A stretch of DNA of 24,163 bases from Myxococcota bacterium (GTDB lineage: Bacteria; Myxococcota_C; UBA6777). Below, one piece after another: positions 1 to 7,971 of this stretch (position 1 is its first letter; each line of letters starts with the position of its first letter). Position numbers and translations under genes: made by a program. Under the pieces are notes generated by a model that saw only the letters and a list, made by a program, of their open reading frames with translations, was not told the origin of the DNA and ran no database searches. The stretch is from contig CAUJFU010000437.1 in assembly GCA_963169055.1 (NCBI GenBank), forward strand, positions 1 to 24,163, read 5' to 3'.

Positions 1-64
1 ACCGAGTCTTTTCTGACATCGCTGTTCGCGCCCCCTCACCCAAACCAACACACGGAGTACCGCC

Positions 65-994
65 ATGTCCAAAAAAGACAAAGACACCGAATCCACCAAG
101 CCCAAAAAAGACAAAGGCACCGAATCCACCAAGCCCAAAAAAGACAAGCACACCGCTCCCGATGGCGAGGCCGAGGCTACCGAGACCGCCGCTTCGACCA
201 AAGAAAACGTCCTCGAAGACCTGCCTTTCAAAGAACGCGACGCGCAAAAAGCCTACGAAAAGCACCTCGAAGCCTGCGAAGCCATCCCCGCCAAGACCGC
301 CACCACTCCAAGCTTTGCGATCTCCGACGCGATCATGTTGGGCTTGTTGGTGGCAAAACACGCTGAGCAAGACAAAAAACGCCTCAAAAAGCTCCATGAG
401 ATCGGCGAAAGCAACTACGACCTGATCATGCAGCTTTACAGCTTGACGCTTGCGCTTTCGTATGCCGAGATGCGTTGGCGCAATGCCCGCAAGCAGATAT
501 CCAAAACCCCCAAAAAGACCGTCGGCCAACAAGCGAAAGATATCCGCAAAGAGCTACTCGACGCCGCTGATTATGTTTGGCGCAACGATCCCGACATCAA
601 AGAGACTCTCAAAGAGATCCGCGAAGGCTCTGGACTCCGCGATCTCGCCGAAGATCTCCAGCGCCTCGCCGCACTCTTCCTCGACAATTGGTCCGATGTT
701 CAAGGACGTAGCGAGATCACCCATCAAGATATCGAAAGCGCCGAACAAACCGCCCTTGATGTCCTCGACATCGTTCTCCTCGACGAACAAAAAGAGGCAC
801 TCTTGATCCGCAATCGCGTCTTCGCCCTCTTCCAACAAGCCTATGCAGAAGCCTGCGAAACAGGCCGCTTCCTTTACCGCAATACCCCCAAAGAAGCTGC
901 CGAACGCTACCCCGGACTTCGCCACACCAAAACGCCCAAAAAACCCCAAAATCCCCCACCCCAACCCCCCATCGACACTCCCTCCCCTCAATAA
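65..994 (+). CDS. Lysine-rich helical protein of unknown function
   Basis: I do not recognise this 309-residue protein. Residues 1-60 are a hydrophilic, Lys/Asp/Thr/Glu-rich tail that starts with an 11-residue unit (KKDKxTESTKP) repeated two and a half times. Residues about 60-285 look almost wholly alpha-helical, with many Leu, Ala, Glu, Lys and Arg and only one moderately hydrophobic stretch (AISDAIMLGLLVAKHA, near 85-100). The last 25 residues are Pro-rich. No signal peptide, cysteine cluster or catalytic motif is visible, so a cytoplasmic scaffold or nucleic-acid-associated protein is possible but unproven. The ATG at 65 is supported by GGAG at 54-57 with a 7-nt spacer. It stands alone, convergent with the helicase gene. 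Confidence 0.75.
   Translation: MSKKDKDTESTKPKKDKGTESTKPKKDKHTAPDGEAEATETAASTKENVLEDLPFKERDAQKAYEKHLEACEAIPAKTATTPSFAISDAIMLGLLVAKHAEQDKKRLKKLHEIGESNYDLIMQLYSLTLALSYAEMRWRNARKQISKTPKKTVGQQAKDIRKELLDAADYVWRNDPDIKETLKEIREGSGLRDLAEDLQRLAALFLDNWSDVQGRSEITHQDIESAEQTALDVLDIVLLDEQKEALLIRNRVFALFQQAYAEACETGRFLYRNTPKEAAERYPGLRHTKTPKKPQNPPPQPPIDTPSPQ
71..154 (+). repeat. 33-bp tandem repeat coding for a KKDKxTESTKP tail
   Basis: Two full 33-nt units (71-103 and 104-136) and a partial third (137-154) are nearly identical at DNA level. They encode a basic, Thr/Ser-rich low-complexity N-terminus. Replication slippage could change the copy number in frame. Confidence 0.8.
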
Positions 995-1049
995 ACGCCC
1001 GTACAACCACTTTTCGCCCTCCCAAAAACACGCCGTACGCCCGTACAAC
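995..1049 (+). repeat. 13-bp direct repeat after the first gene
   Basis: The sequence ACGCCCGTACAAC occurs at 995-1007 and again, identical, at 1037-1049, a 42-bp period. The second copy sits in GTACGCCCGTAC, which is close to palindromic. It lies directly after the stop codon of the 309-residue protein. Its function is unknown. Confidence 0.6.
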
Positions 1050-1060
1050 GTGCCAACTTG

Positions 1061-1136
1061 ACCCTCACCCCTGCCCTCCGGGCGTCCCCTCTCCCTGCGA
1101 CGCTCGCAAAGCCTCGCTGCAAGGCGAGGGGTGAGA
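1061..1136. repeat. REP-like palindromic intergenic element
   Basis: A 9-bp perfect inverted repeat (CTCACCCCT at 1064-1072, AGGGGTGAG at 1127-1135) encloses smaller hairpins: GCCC-TCC-GGGC at 1073-1083, and CCTCGC/GCGAGG at 1112-1117 and 1124-1129. The plus strand reads as LTPAL..SPLP, the kind of spurious peptide that dispersed 'CCCTCACCCCTG...CGAGGGGTGAG' palindromes commonly give in many bacterial genomes. It sits between two convergent genes and could serve as a bidirectional transcription end, although there is no T-tract. Whether it is dispersed in this genome cannot be seen here. Confidence 0.6.
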
Positions 1137-1172
1137 AACAGCATCGCTCGCAAAGAATTGTAGGGATGGGTC

Positions 1173-2867
1173 TCACAAGAGACCTTTGTCGAGGTCTTCG
1201 CGGGAGATTTCGTGGATTTGGTATTGGTAGCCTTGTTCGGTGAGGAAGCGTTGGCGTTTCATGGAGAAGTCTTGTTCGCAGGTATCGCGGCTGACGAGAG
1301 AATAAAAATAAGCGAGGCCATCTTTTGGTCGGAGGATACGGCCCAAGCGTTGGGCTTCTTCTTGGCGGGAGCCGAAGCTGCCTGAGATTTGGACGAGGAC
1401 ATTGGCGTCGGGGAGGTCGATGGAGAAGTTAGCGACTTTGGAGACGACGAGCAGACGGGTTTCTCCAGAGCGGAAACTTTCGTAAAGTTTTTCGCGGCGT
1501 TCGGTGCGGGTTTGTCCCGTGATGAGGGGAGCATCGAGGACGCGGGCGAATTCGCGGAGTTGTTCGATGTATTGGCCGATCACAAGGACGTGATCGTCTT
1601 GATGCTTTTGGCAGAGAGCTTGGGTGAGGTTGAGTTTGAGGGGATTTTCGGAGGCCAAGCGGACACGGGAGCGTTCGGTGGCGGTGGCGTAGTCGAGACG
1701 GGCATCGCGGGGCATTTCGACGCGGTATTCGTGGCATTGGGCTTCGGCAATAAAGCCCTTTTCTTCGAGTTCGCGCCAAGGCATATCAAAGCGTTTGGGG
1801 CCGATCAGACAAAAGACGTCGTCTTCGAGACCATCTTCGCGAACCAAGGTAGCGGTGAGTCCCAAGCGTCGGCGGGCTTGGAGGGCGCTGGTCATGCGGA
1901 AGACGGGGGCGGGCAACAAGTGGACTTCATCGTAGATCACCAAGCCCCAGTTTTGGGCATGGAACACGCCAAAGTGCGGGAAGTCGCCGAGTTTGTCTTG
2001 GCGATAGGTGAGGATCTGATACGTTGCAACGGTGACGGGTCGGATCTCTTTGCGTTCGCCCGAATACTCTCCGACATCTTCTTCGCAAAGCTCGGTTTTA
2101 TCGAGGATCTCGCGGACCCATTGGCGACACGCGGAGATATTGGTGGCCAAGATCAAGGTTTGGACTTGGGCGCGAGCCATCACACCGATGCCGACGACGG
2201 TTTTTCCAGCGCCACAAGGGAGGACGATCACACCATGCCCGCCTTCGGGTCCACCGCCTGCATCGAAGATATCGACGGATTCTTCTTGGTAGCCGCGCAA
2301 GGCAAACGGCTCGCCCGAAAGGGTGGTGGTGCGCAAGCGAACGGGCAGAGGCGTACCGACGGTAAAACCTGCTTCGTCGCGGGTGGGGTAGCCCAGTTTG
2401 ATCAAGGCTTGTTTGACTTCGCCGCGATGCAAGGTTTCGACCCAGAAAGCGTTGTATTGGGCGTGGGGATGGAGAAGTTTGGCGATCTTGGGATGACGGC
2501 GGAGTTGTTCGCGCAGCAGGGGTTCATCGACTTCAAGGCGGAGGCCGCCTTCATCGGCATAGAGGCGGATCATGCCGTAGCGATCCATCTGGGCGCGGAC
2601 TTCGAGGTAGACGTGTTCGGGGACGGGGTACTTGGCAAACTCGGTGAGGGTCGAGCAGATATCCTCGGTTGCCAAGCCCGAAGCAGCGGCATTCCACAAA
2701 GAAAGGGGCGTGATGCGATAGGTGTGGATGTGTTCGGGAGAACGCACCAACTCCGCAAAACGGGCCAGCTTTTCGCGTAGCGGCACATAACGCGGACTGT
2801 ACACCTCCACCAAAAGCGTTAGATCACTCTGGACAATCAAGGGATTTTCTGCGCGAATCGTTACCAA
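1173..2867 (-). CDS. xpb: XPB-type DNA repair helicase (superfamily 2)
   Basis: This 564-residue protein matches the bacterial XPB/Ssl2-like helicases, which unwind DNA 3' to 5' using ATP and are linked to nucleotide-excision-type repair. An N-terminal family domain (residues 8-110, beginning PLIVQSD) precedes the Q-like motif LRGYQEE (190-196), Walker A GAGKT (219-223), the DEVH box (313-316), TAT motif III (338-340) and the REDG motif (343-346) typical of XPB. Motif VI (QRLGRILR, 506-513) is in the second RecA domain. Length fits the family (about 550). The start is TTG at 2867, supported by AGAGGA (minus strand, plus 2875-2880) with a 7-nt spacer, and the conserved PLIVQSD begins only nine residues later. 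No repair-nuclease partner is adjacent. Confidence 0.93.
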   Translation of the reverse strand: MVTIRAENPLIVQSDLTLLVEVYSPRYVPLREKLARFAELVRSPEHIHTYRITPLSLWNAAASGLATEDICSTLTEFAKYPVPEHVYLEVRAQMDRYGMIRLYADEGGLRLEVDEPLLREQLRRHPKIAKLLHPHAQYNAFWVETLHRGEVKQALIKLGYPTRDEAGFTVGTPLPVRLRTTTLSGEPFALRGYQEESVDIFDAGGGPEGGHGVIVLPCGAGKTVVGIGVMARAQVQTLILATNISACRQWVREILDKTELCEEDVGEYSGERKEIRPVTVATYQILTYRQDKLGDFPHFGVFHAQNWGLVIYDEVHLLPAPVFRMTSALQARRRLGLTATLVREDGLEDDVFCLIGPKRFDMPWRELEEKGFIAEAQCHEYRVEMPRDARLDYATATERSRVRLASENPLKLNLTQALCQKHQDDHVLVIGQYIEQLREFARVLDAPLITGQTRTERREKLYESFRSGETRLLVVSKVANFSIDLPDANVLVQISGSFGSRQEEAQRLGRILRPKDGLAYFYSLVSRDTCEQDFSMKRQRFLTEQGYQYQIHEISREDLDKGLL

Positions 2868-2874
2868 ATGTTTT

Positions 2875-2880
2875 TCCTCT
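2875..2880 (-). promoter_or_regulatory. Ribosome binding site deciding the TTG start of the helicase
   Basis: AGAGGA on the minus strand lies 7 nt before the TTG at 2867. It supports this non-ATG start. The site falls inside the longest possible frame of the divergent kinase, which argues for a later kinase start. Confidence 0.55.
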
Positions 2881-2903
2881 CGTCTCTACTCGCCCAAACA
2901 AAC

Positions 2904-2907
2904 GGAG
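2904..2907 (+). promoter_or_regulatory. Probable ribosome binding site of the histidine kinase
   Basis: GGAG lies 5 nt before an in-frame TTG at 2913 and 8 nt before another at 2916. The upstream ATG at 2868 has no Shine-Dalgarno-like sequence in front of it. This favours a TTG start for the kinase. Confidence 0.5.
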
Positions 2908-2915
2908 AATCGTTG

Positions 2916-4487
2916 TTGACACATCTTCGACTTCCGATCCCCACCCGTATCTTGCTTGGATTTTTGATGCTTTTGCTCACCTTTGGAGCCGTGAACCTAT
3001 GGAGCATCTACCAACTGCGGCAGATCGGACTCCATTTGCGGCTACTTCGTCCCGTGTATCGCTTAAATACCCGCATCTCACAACTCGAAGCCCTCCAACT
3101 TAACAAACGCGATGACGCGATGCGCTTTCTGGCCTCTACACCACAAACGCTCCAACGGGAATGGCTCGAACGTCTGGCCTTTGCCCCTGCGGTTCACACA
3201 AAGCTCGTGGCTTCGGTGTCGATCATCAAGCAGCTTGCGCAACATACCCAACAACGTGATGCCGACTTTGTACAAAAACTTCATCTGCATTTCCAGCGCA
3301 TCTTGTTTTTTGCCGAACAAAGACACCGCGTGTTGCTGCAAACACAAGACACACTCGGCGCGGTTTCGCAAGCCACCCTGCGGACGCAACAACAGCAATT
3401 CCAACGTGCGGATGACGCGCTGCGCACAGAGATGCAACAATTGATCAAACACATGGACTTTCGACCCTTGCAAGCGGTGTTGGATGCCGAGCGCGAAGAA
3501 CATCGTGCGGTTTTGGGTCTGATCTTGTCGAGCGGTGCGGGGCTGTTGATGGGATTGTTGACCTTGTTGTGGAGCATGATCCCGCTGAGTCGGATCCGCT
3601 ATCTGACGGCGATGGCGGCGCGGATCAGCGAAGGCGATTATATCCAAGCCCTCGATATCCCGTCGACCGACGAGATCGGACAGCTTGCACAGGACTTTAA
3701 CCGCATGGCCCGCTCTCTCCACGAACGCGATCAACACCTCGCCCAACAACGTGCCGCCCTCGAAGATGCCTACCGCGATCTCCAACAAAGCTCCGAAAAA
3801 CTGCTGCGCTCCGAACGCCTTGCCGCCATTGGCCGACTCGCCGCCCAGATCACCCACGAAGTCCGTAATCCGCTCAATGCCATCGGACTCAACCTCGAAC
3901 TGCTCGAAGACGATATCCAACAGCTCCCCGAACCCGAAGAAGCTCTCGCAGTCCTCCACTCCGCCGCTCGCGAAGTCGAACGCCTCACCTCGATCACCGA
4001 AGAATACCTCCACTTTGCACGCCTTCCTCCCCCACAGCTCGAAGAAGCCAATATCGCTGCCCTGCTCCAAGATATCATGGCCTTTCTATCCCCTGAACTC
4101 GCCGCCCGTCGCGTGATCTGGACGTGGAACAAAGCCCCCACGTATGCACTGGTTCACATCGATCAGCGCCAGATCCGACAAGCCCTGCTCAACTTGATCC
4201 GCAACGCCACCGAAGCCGCTTCTTCGGGTCCAGCCGAAACACCGCGCATCGCCATCGGCATCGATCACACCGAAGACGGCGTCGCCATCCAGATCGACGA
4301 CAACGGCTCAGGTATCCCCCCCGAAAACCAAGACAAGATCTTCGATCCTTTCTTTTCCACCAAAGACGACGGCTCGGGGCTTGGGCTTCCGCTCACACAA
4401 CAGATCATCCACGGACACGGCGGAACCCTCACCCACCACCACTTGCCCCCGCACGGTACGCGCTTTTTGATCTGTCTGCCTCGTTAA
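2916..4487 (+). CDS. Membrane-bound sensor histidine kinase (HAMP-HisKA-HATPase)
   Basis: This is a two-component sensor kinase of the inner membrane, orphan here because no response regulator is nearby. Numbered from the upstream ATG at 2868 (539 residues), TM1 is about 27-48 and TM2 about 214-240. Between them is a 165-residue helical, Gln-rich periplasmic sensor. HAMP follows at 241-290, then the H-box ITHEVRNPL with phospho-acceptor His330, the N-box around Asn446, G1 DNGSG (478-482), F-box (491-497) and G2 GSGLGL (502-507). The His box resembles NtrB-like kinases. I prefer TTG 2916 (523 residues) because GGAG stands 8 nt upstream. The ATG at 2868 lacks an RBS and would abut the helicase start with no gap. 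It converges on the M16 peptidase with an 11-bp gap. Confidence 0.92.
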   Translation: MTHLRLPIPTRILLGFLMLLLTFGAVNLWSIYQLRQIGLHLRLLRPVYRLNTRISQLEALQLNKRDDAMRFLASTPQTLQREWLERLAFAPAVHTKLVASVSIIKQLAQHTQQRDADFVQKLHLHFQRILFFAEQRHRVLLQTQDTLGAVSQATLRTQQQQFQRADDALRTEMQQLIKHMDFRPLQAVLDAEREEHRAVLGLILSSGAGLLMGLLTLLWSMIPLSRIRYLTAMAARISEGDYIQALDIPSTDEIGQLAQDFNRMARSLHERDQHLAQQRAALEDAYRDLQQSSEKLLRSERLAAIGRLAAQITHEVRNPLNAIGLNLELLEDDIQQLPEPEEALAVLHSAAREVERLTSITEEYLHFARLPPPQLEEANIAALLQDIMAFLSPELAARRVIWTWNKAPTYALVHIDQRQIRQALLNLIRNATEAASSGPAETPRIAIGIDHTEDGVAIQIDDNGSGIPPENQDKIFDPFFSTKDDGSGLGLPLTQQIIHGHGGTLTHHHLPPHGTRFLICLPR

Positions 4488-4498
4488 TACGTTTTCGA

Positions 4499-5794
4499 CT
4501 AGAGGACATCCATGCTTTCGCGCAGGCGTTTTTTGAGTCCTTTGGTAAGGGAGCCGATCGCGGCGAAGAGTTGGGTGTTTTTGGAGAGCAGGGTGCGCAA
4601 GAAGGCTTTCATATCTTCGGTGGAGACGGCTTCGAGTTGGCGGAGGCGGATCTCGATGGGGACGTAGTTTTCATAAAGGATGGCCACGCCGAGATATTCG
4701 TTCATGGTTTCGCTTTGATCGAGGGCAAACTCGCGGCCAAAACGCAAGCGGCGACGGGCAAGAGCGAGTTCGTCATCGGTGGGGCCTTGGTCTCGCAGCA
4801 AGATCAATTCTTGGTAGAGGGTTTCGACAAGCTGAACGGCTTTCTCGGTGGCGACTTGCGCGCCGATCTCAAGCATACAAAAGTCGTAATTGACATCCAA
4901 CTGCGCCCAAAGATCGTAGCACAAGCCCATTTCTTCGACGATTCGACGCCACAGGCGGCTGCTCATGCCGTCGTCGAGGATGCGTTCAAGGAGCAAAAAG
5001 GCGGGATAATCGGGATCTTTGGGTCCGGGTCCGGGGAAAGACAATTGGAGGGCGATCTGCGTATCGTCGTGGGTGACAAAAGCGGGCTGTTGTTGTGGCG
5101 CGAAAGGTCGGGGAACAGGGGCAGCGGAGATGCGTTGACCTTTGGGGAGGGAGCCGAACTCGGCTTCGAGGACGGGCATGATCTCGTCCACCTCAAAACG
5201 GCCCGTCACGCAGACCGCAAGGTTTTCACCACAAAAGAAGCGGGCAAAGTGTTCGCGCAACTGGGCTTCGGTGATCGAACGCAGGGCTTGGGGGGTTCCG
5301 ATGATCTTTTGAGCAAGCGGGTGATCGCCCCAATAGGATCGCCAAGAGATATCGTCGATGTCGATGTCAAGGCCGTCTTCGTCCACGTCTTCGAGGCGTT
5401 CTTCTAAGATGATGGCGCGTTCGGTCTCGACTTCGGAGAATCTCGGTTCGCGCCCAAGTTCGGCCATAAAGGACAGCGCTTCTTTGCAAAAGGTCGGATG
5501 CACACGGCCATAAAAGTACGTGTATTCTCGGGTCGTATAGCCGTTGATCGATCCGCCCCAAGACTCAAAGTCCCGATTCATCGCGTAGGATGTTGCGTAA
5601 TGTGCGTTCCCACGAAACAAGATATGTTCCAGAAAATGCGAGATCCCCGAGACTTCGGGGGCTTCATAACGAGACCCCACACGACAATACAACCCCACAC
5701 CCACGCTATGTAAGTGCTGCAACGGCCACAACCCCACCTTCAAACCATTGCTCAAGGTCAAAAACAACGGTTCTGGATAACTCACTTGACTCAT
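4499..5794 (-). CDS. M16 family zinc metallopeptidase
   Basis: This is a 431-residue member of the pitrilysin/processing-peptidase family. The inverted zinc motif HFLEH is at residues 53-57 (ligands His53 and His57, catalytic Glu56). The expected downstream glutamate lies in AIILEE near 131-132. A second M16 domain follows from about 170 (ENLAVCVTGRF) to the end. The length matches single-chain half-size M16 enzymes such as bacterial homologues of mitochondrial processing peptidase beta, not the about 950-residue pitrilysins. No signal peptide is seen, so cytoplasmic action is more likely. The ATG at 5794 has GAGG about 8 nt upstream. Substrate unknown. It lies 105 bp downstream of ggt on the same strand. 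Confidence 0.92.
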   Translation of the reverse strand: MSQVSYPEPLFLTLSNGLKVGLWPLQHLHSVGVGLYCRVGSRYEAPEVSGISHFLEHILFRGNAHYATSYAMNRDFESWGGSINGYTTREYTYFYGRVHPTFCKEALSFMAELGREPRFSEVETERAIILEERLEDVDEDGLDIDIDDISWRSYWGDHPLAQKIIGTPQALRSITEAQLREHFARFFCGENLAVCVTGRFEVDEIMPVLEAEFGSLPKGQRISAAPVPRPFAPQQQPAFVTHDDTQIALQLSFPGPGPKDPDYPAFLLLERILDDGMSSRLWRRIVEEMGLCYDLWAQLDVNYDFCMLEIGAQVATEKAVQLVETLYQELILLRDQGPTDDELALARRRLRFGREFALDQSETMNEYLGVAILYENYVPIEIRLRQLEAVSTEDMKAFLRTLLSKNTQLFAAIGSLTKGLKKRLRESMDVL

Positions 5795-5899
5795 CGGATA
5801 TCCTCGACATTTGGCATGCTCTGACCACGCAACCTTTGCGAGGCAGAAGGGGCCTCATAACACAGATCTCCGCCAAACCACAAGGCGGCCTCGGATGGC

Positions 5900-7834
5900 T
5901 CAAAAGCCTTCGGCGCTGCCGTCGCCGCGAGGATCAGCGGCCCCTGTTAATTGGCGAGACTTCGTCACCCACAGCGCCATCGCGTTTCCCCACCAAGGCT
6001 TGCGTTTGAGGGTATGTCCGAGTTTTTTAAGAGCTTGTAGGATGTGACGGGTGCGGAGTTTGGATTCGACGAAGAGATGGGCGGGTTGCCATTGGTGGTG
6101 GAGGCGGGGGAACTTCATGGCTTCTTCAACGTGGATGCCTTGGTCGATCAGGTGGAGGATGAGTTGCAAGACGGTGGTGATGATGGTGGGGCCGCCCGGG
6201 CTACCGATGGCTCCGCGAAGATGGGACTTTTCGTCAAAGATCAGGGTGGGGGTCATGGAGGAAAGGGGGGATTTTCCGGGAGCGATGGTGTTATTGACGC
6301 TTTGGATCAGTTTGTAGGCGTTGGGTTTTCCGGGTAAGGTGGTGAAGTCGTCCATCTGGTTATTGAGCAAGATGCCTGTACCCGCGACGACAACGCCTGA
6401 GCCGAAGGTGGTGTTGATGGTGAGGGTCATAGAAGCGGCGTTGCCCCAGCGGTCGATGATCGAGACGTGGGTGGTGTGCTTGTGATTGAAGGGGTAGGGA
6501 TCGCCCGCTTGGACGGAACCATCGGGGGTAGCGCGTTGAGCGGAGATGCGTTTGCGCAAAAGAGCAGCGTACTGAGGCGAAGTCAAGCCATGAGTGGGGA
6601 CTTTGACAAAGCGGGCATCGCCTTGGTAGCGAGCGCGATCAGCAAAGGCGAGACGCATGGCTTCGACGACAAGGTGCATACGTTGGGGATCGCGCAGCTT
6701 CATTTTGTGGAGGGGAAAGCCCGAAAGGATATTGAGCATCTGGATCAGATGAGTGCCACCCGAAGAAGGCGATCCCATCGAATACACCGTATAACCGCGA
6801 TATCGACCGATGACAGGTTGAACCCACAACGGTTTGTAGGCTTTGAGGTCGTCTGCGGAGATCAGGCCCCCGCCTTTTTGCATCTCGCGCAGGATGTAAT
6901 GGGCAACACGGCCTTGATAAAAGGCATACGGCCCAAAGCGTTGGATCTGCGAGATCGTCCATGCGAGATGATCTTGTTTGAGGATCTCGCCCTTCTCAAA
7001 GGGCTTTCCTTTTTTCAAGAAGATCGAGCGCGTGGCGCGAAAGTTCCGCAGTTTGGGCTTTGCGTAGCGCAAGGCTCCTGCAAGCCGACGATAGACGGGA
7101 AAGCCGTCTTTGGCGTGTTTGTGGGCAGGTTCGAGCAGCTTGGTCCAAGGCAGAAGCGCGTAAGCAGACGCAGCTTCGGCCAGTCCCGCGACCATGCCGG
7201 GGACGGCTGCTGCAAGATGCCCTTCTTTGGAGAGTTTTTCTGCGGTCTTTTCATCGTGGCGAGCATACATCTGGGGATCGGACTTGAGCGGCGCACGTTC
7301 ACGAAAGTCCAAAGCTTTGAGATGTTTTTTGTGGGCATCGTAGTACAGCAAAAACCCGCCGCCACCGATGCCAGAGCTATAAGGTTCCACCACCGACAAG
7401 ACAAAGCCGGCAGCAACCGCAGCATCCATCGCGTTTCCGCCTTGCTTTAGCATCTCCAACGCGGCTTGTGTTGCGAGCGGATGGGCGGTAGCGACCATCT
7501 GTTGCACGTTGTCTTTCCAGACGGGACGACGGGGCGGACGGGGCTTTCGCCGCCAAGGTACACGAAAAAACCGCGATGCGCGGCGCTTTCGTAGGGTGCG
7601 ACGTTTGGAGAAACGCCGCGCTGTTTTCTTTCGTGTGCTTTTCGTGGTCTTGCTGCGCTTGGTGCTTTTGCTGCGGGATGGCGTCTTCGTGTGCTGGCGT
7701 TGGGTGTGAGATCGGGCGGAAGGTGGGCTGTCGGCGTTGACGAGGTGATGATGACTCCAAACGCCCCACCATCCGAAGCCAAAAGCCCCCATTCCCAACA
7801 TCCATCGGATTGCTTTTTGTTTCAATGCGTCCAT
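5900..7834 (-). CDS. ggt: Gamma-glutamyltranspeptidase with long basic N-terminal linker
   Basis: This N-terminal-nucleophile hydrolase cleaves or transfers the gamma-glutamyl group of glutathione, normally in the periplasm after self-processing into two subunits. The 644 residues contain the glutamate-binding FRERAP (Arg178), the autoprocessing site HTTHVS with nucleophile Thr454, NNQMDDF (491-497), PLSSM (523-527) and the GSPGGP loop (545-550). It ends with the family's ADPRGDG. Residues 11-27 are one hydrophobic membrane or signal-anchor segment. Residues about 41-105 are an unusual Arg/Lys/Ser/Thr-rich linker before the catalytic domain starts near 110. With no clear cleavage site, the enzyme is probably membrane-anchored. 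The ATG at 7834 has only a weak purine-rich RBS. Probably a separate transcript from the upstream pair, given the terminator-like region between them. Confidence 0.94.
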   Translation of the reverse strand: MDALKQKAIRWMLGMGAFGFGWWGVWSHHHLVNADSPPSARSHTQRQHTKTPSRSKSTKRSKTTKSTRKKTARRFSKRRTLRKRRASRFFRVPWRRKPRPPRRPVWKDNVQQMVATAHPLATQAALEMLKQGGNAMDAAVAAGFVLSVVEPYSSGIGGGGFLLYYDAHKKHLKALDFRERAPLKSDPQMYARHDEKTAEKLSKEGHLAAAVPGMVAGLAEAASAYALLPWTKLLEPAHKHAKDGFPVYRRLAGALRYAKPKLRNFRATRSIFLKKGKPFEKGEILKQDHLAWTISQIQRFGPYAFYQGRVAHYILREMQKGGGLISADDLKAYKPLWVQPVIGRYRGYTVYSMGSPSSGGTHLIQMLNILSGFPLHKMKLRDPQRMHLVVEAMRLAFADRARYQGDARFVKVPTHGLTSPQYAALLRKRISAQRATPDGSVQAGDPYPFNHKHTTHVSIIDRWGNAASMTLTINTTFGSGVVVAGTGILLNNQMDDFTTLPGKPNAYKLIQSVNNTIAPGKSPLSSMTPTLIFDEKSHLRGAIGSPGGPTIITTVLQLILHLIDQGIHVEEAMKFPRLHHQWQPAHLFVESKLRTRHILQALKKLGHTLKRKPWWGNAMALWVTKSRQLTGAADPRGDGSAEGF

Positions 7835-7925
7835 CGCTCTGCCCTATCCTCAAACACCGCAGGGTGTTGGTTTGTAGTTGGGTTGGGAAACGTACCCTCG
7901 ACAACACAAGCGACGAAGCTTGGAC

Positions 7926-7969
7926 AAAAAAAGCAGCACAGTCAAAAAAACCGTGTCAAAAAAAGCTGC
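7926..7969 (-). terminator. Terminator-like region with three T7 tracts
   Basis: Read on the minus strand just after the stop at 7972, there are three runs of seven T (plus-strand A runs at 7958-7964, 7944-7950 and 7926-7932). GCAGC (plus 7965-7969) and a nearby CAC can pair with GTGCTGC, which directly precedes the last T run. This gives a bulged hairpin followed by T7, as in an intrinsic terminator. It would end transcription of the secreted protein and MFS-fusion pair before ggt. The stem is imperfect, so strength is uncertain. Confidence 0.5.
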
Positions 7970-7971
7970 GA

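Noticed and set aside
1058-1243. 61-residue plus-strand frame
   Set aside because: It translates the palindromic repeat and then runs antisense into the helicase; LTPAL-type peptides of this kind are artefacts.
1389-2780. 463-residue plus-strand open frame
   Set aside because: It is fully antisense to the XPB helicase, whose motifs are complete. GC-rich codon structure keeps the opposite frame open; no family resemblance or RBS.
3078-4070. 330-residue minus-strand open frame
   Set aside because: Antisense to the kinase HAMP/HisKA region; no motif of its own.
4124-5407. 427-residue plus-strand open frame
   Set aside because: It runs across the end of the kinase and antisense to the M16 peptidase. 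Both real genes have intact catalytic motifs.
5860-5899. CCGCC/GGCGG stem downstream of ggt as a terminator
   Set aside because: Only 5 bp with a 9-nt loop and no T-tract after it; too weak to list.
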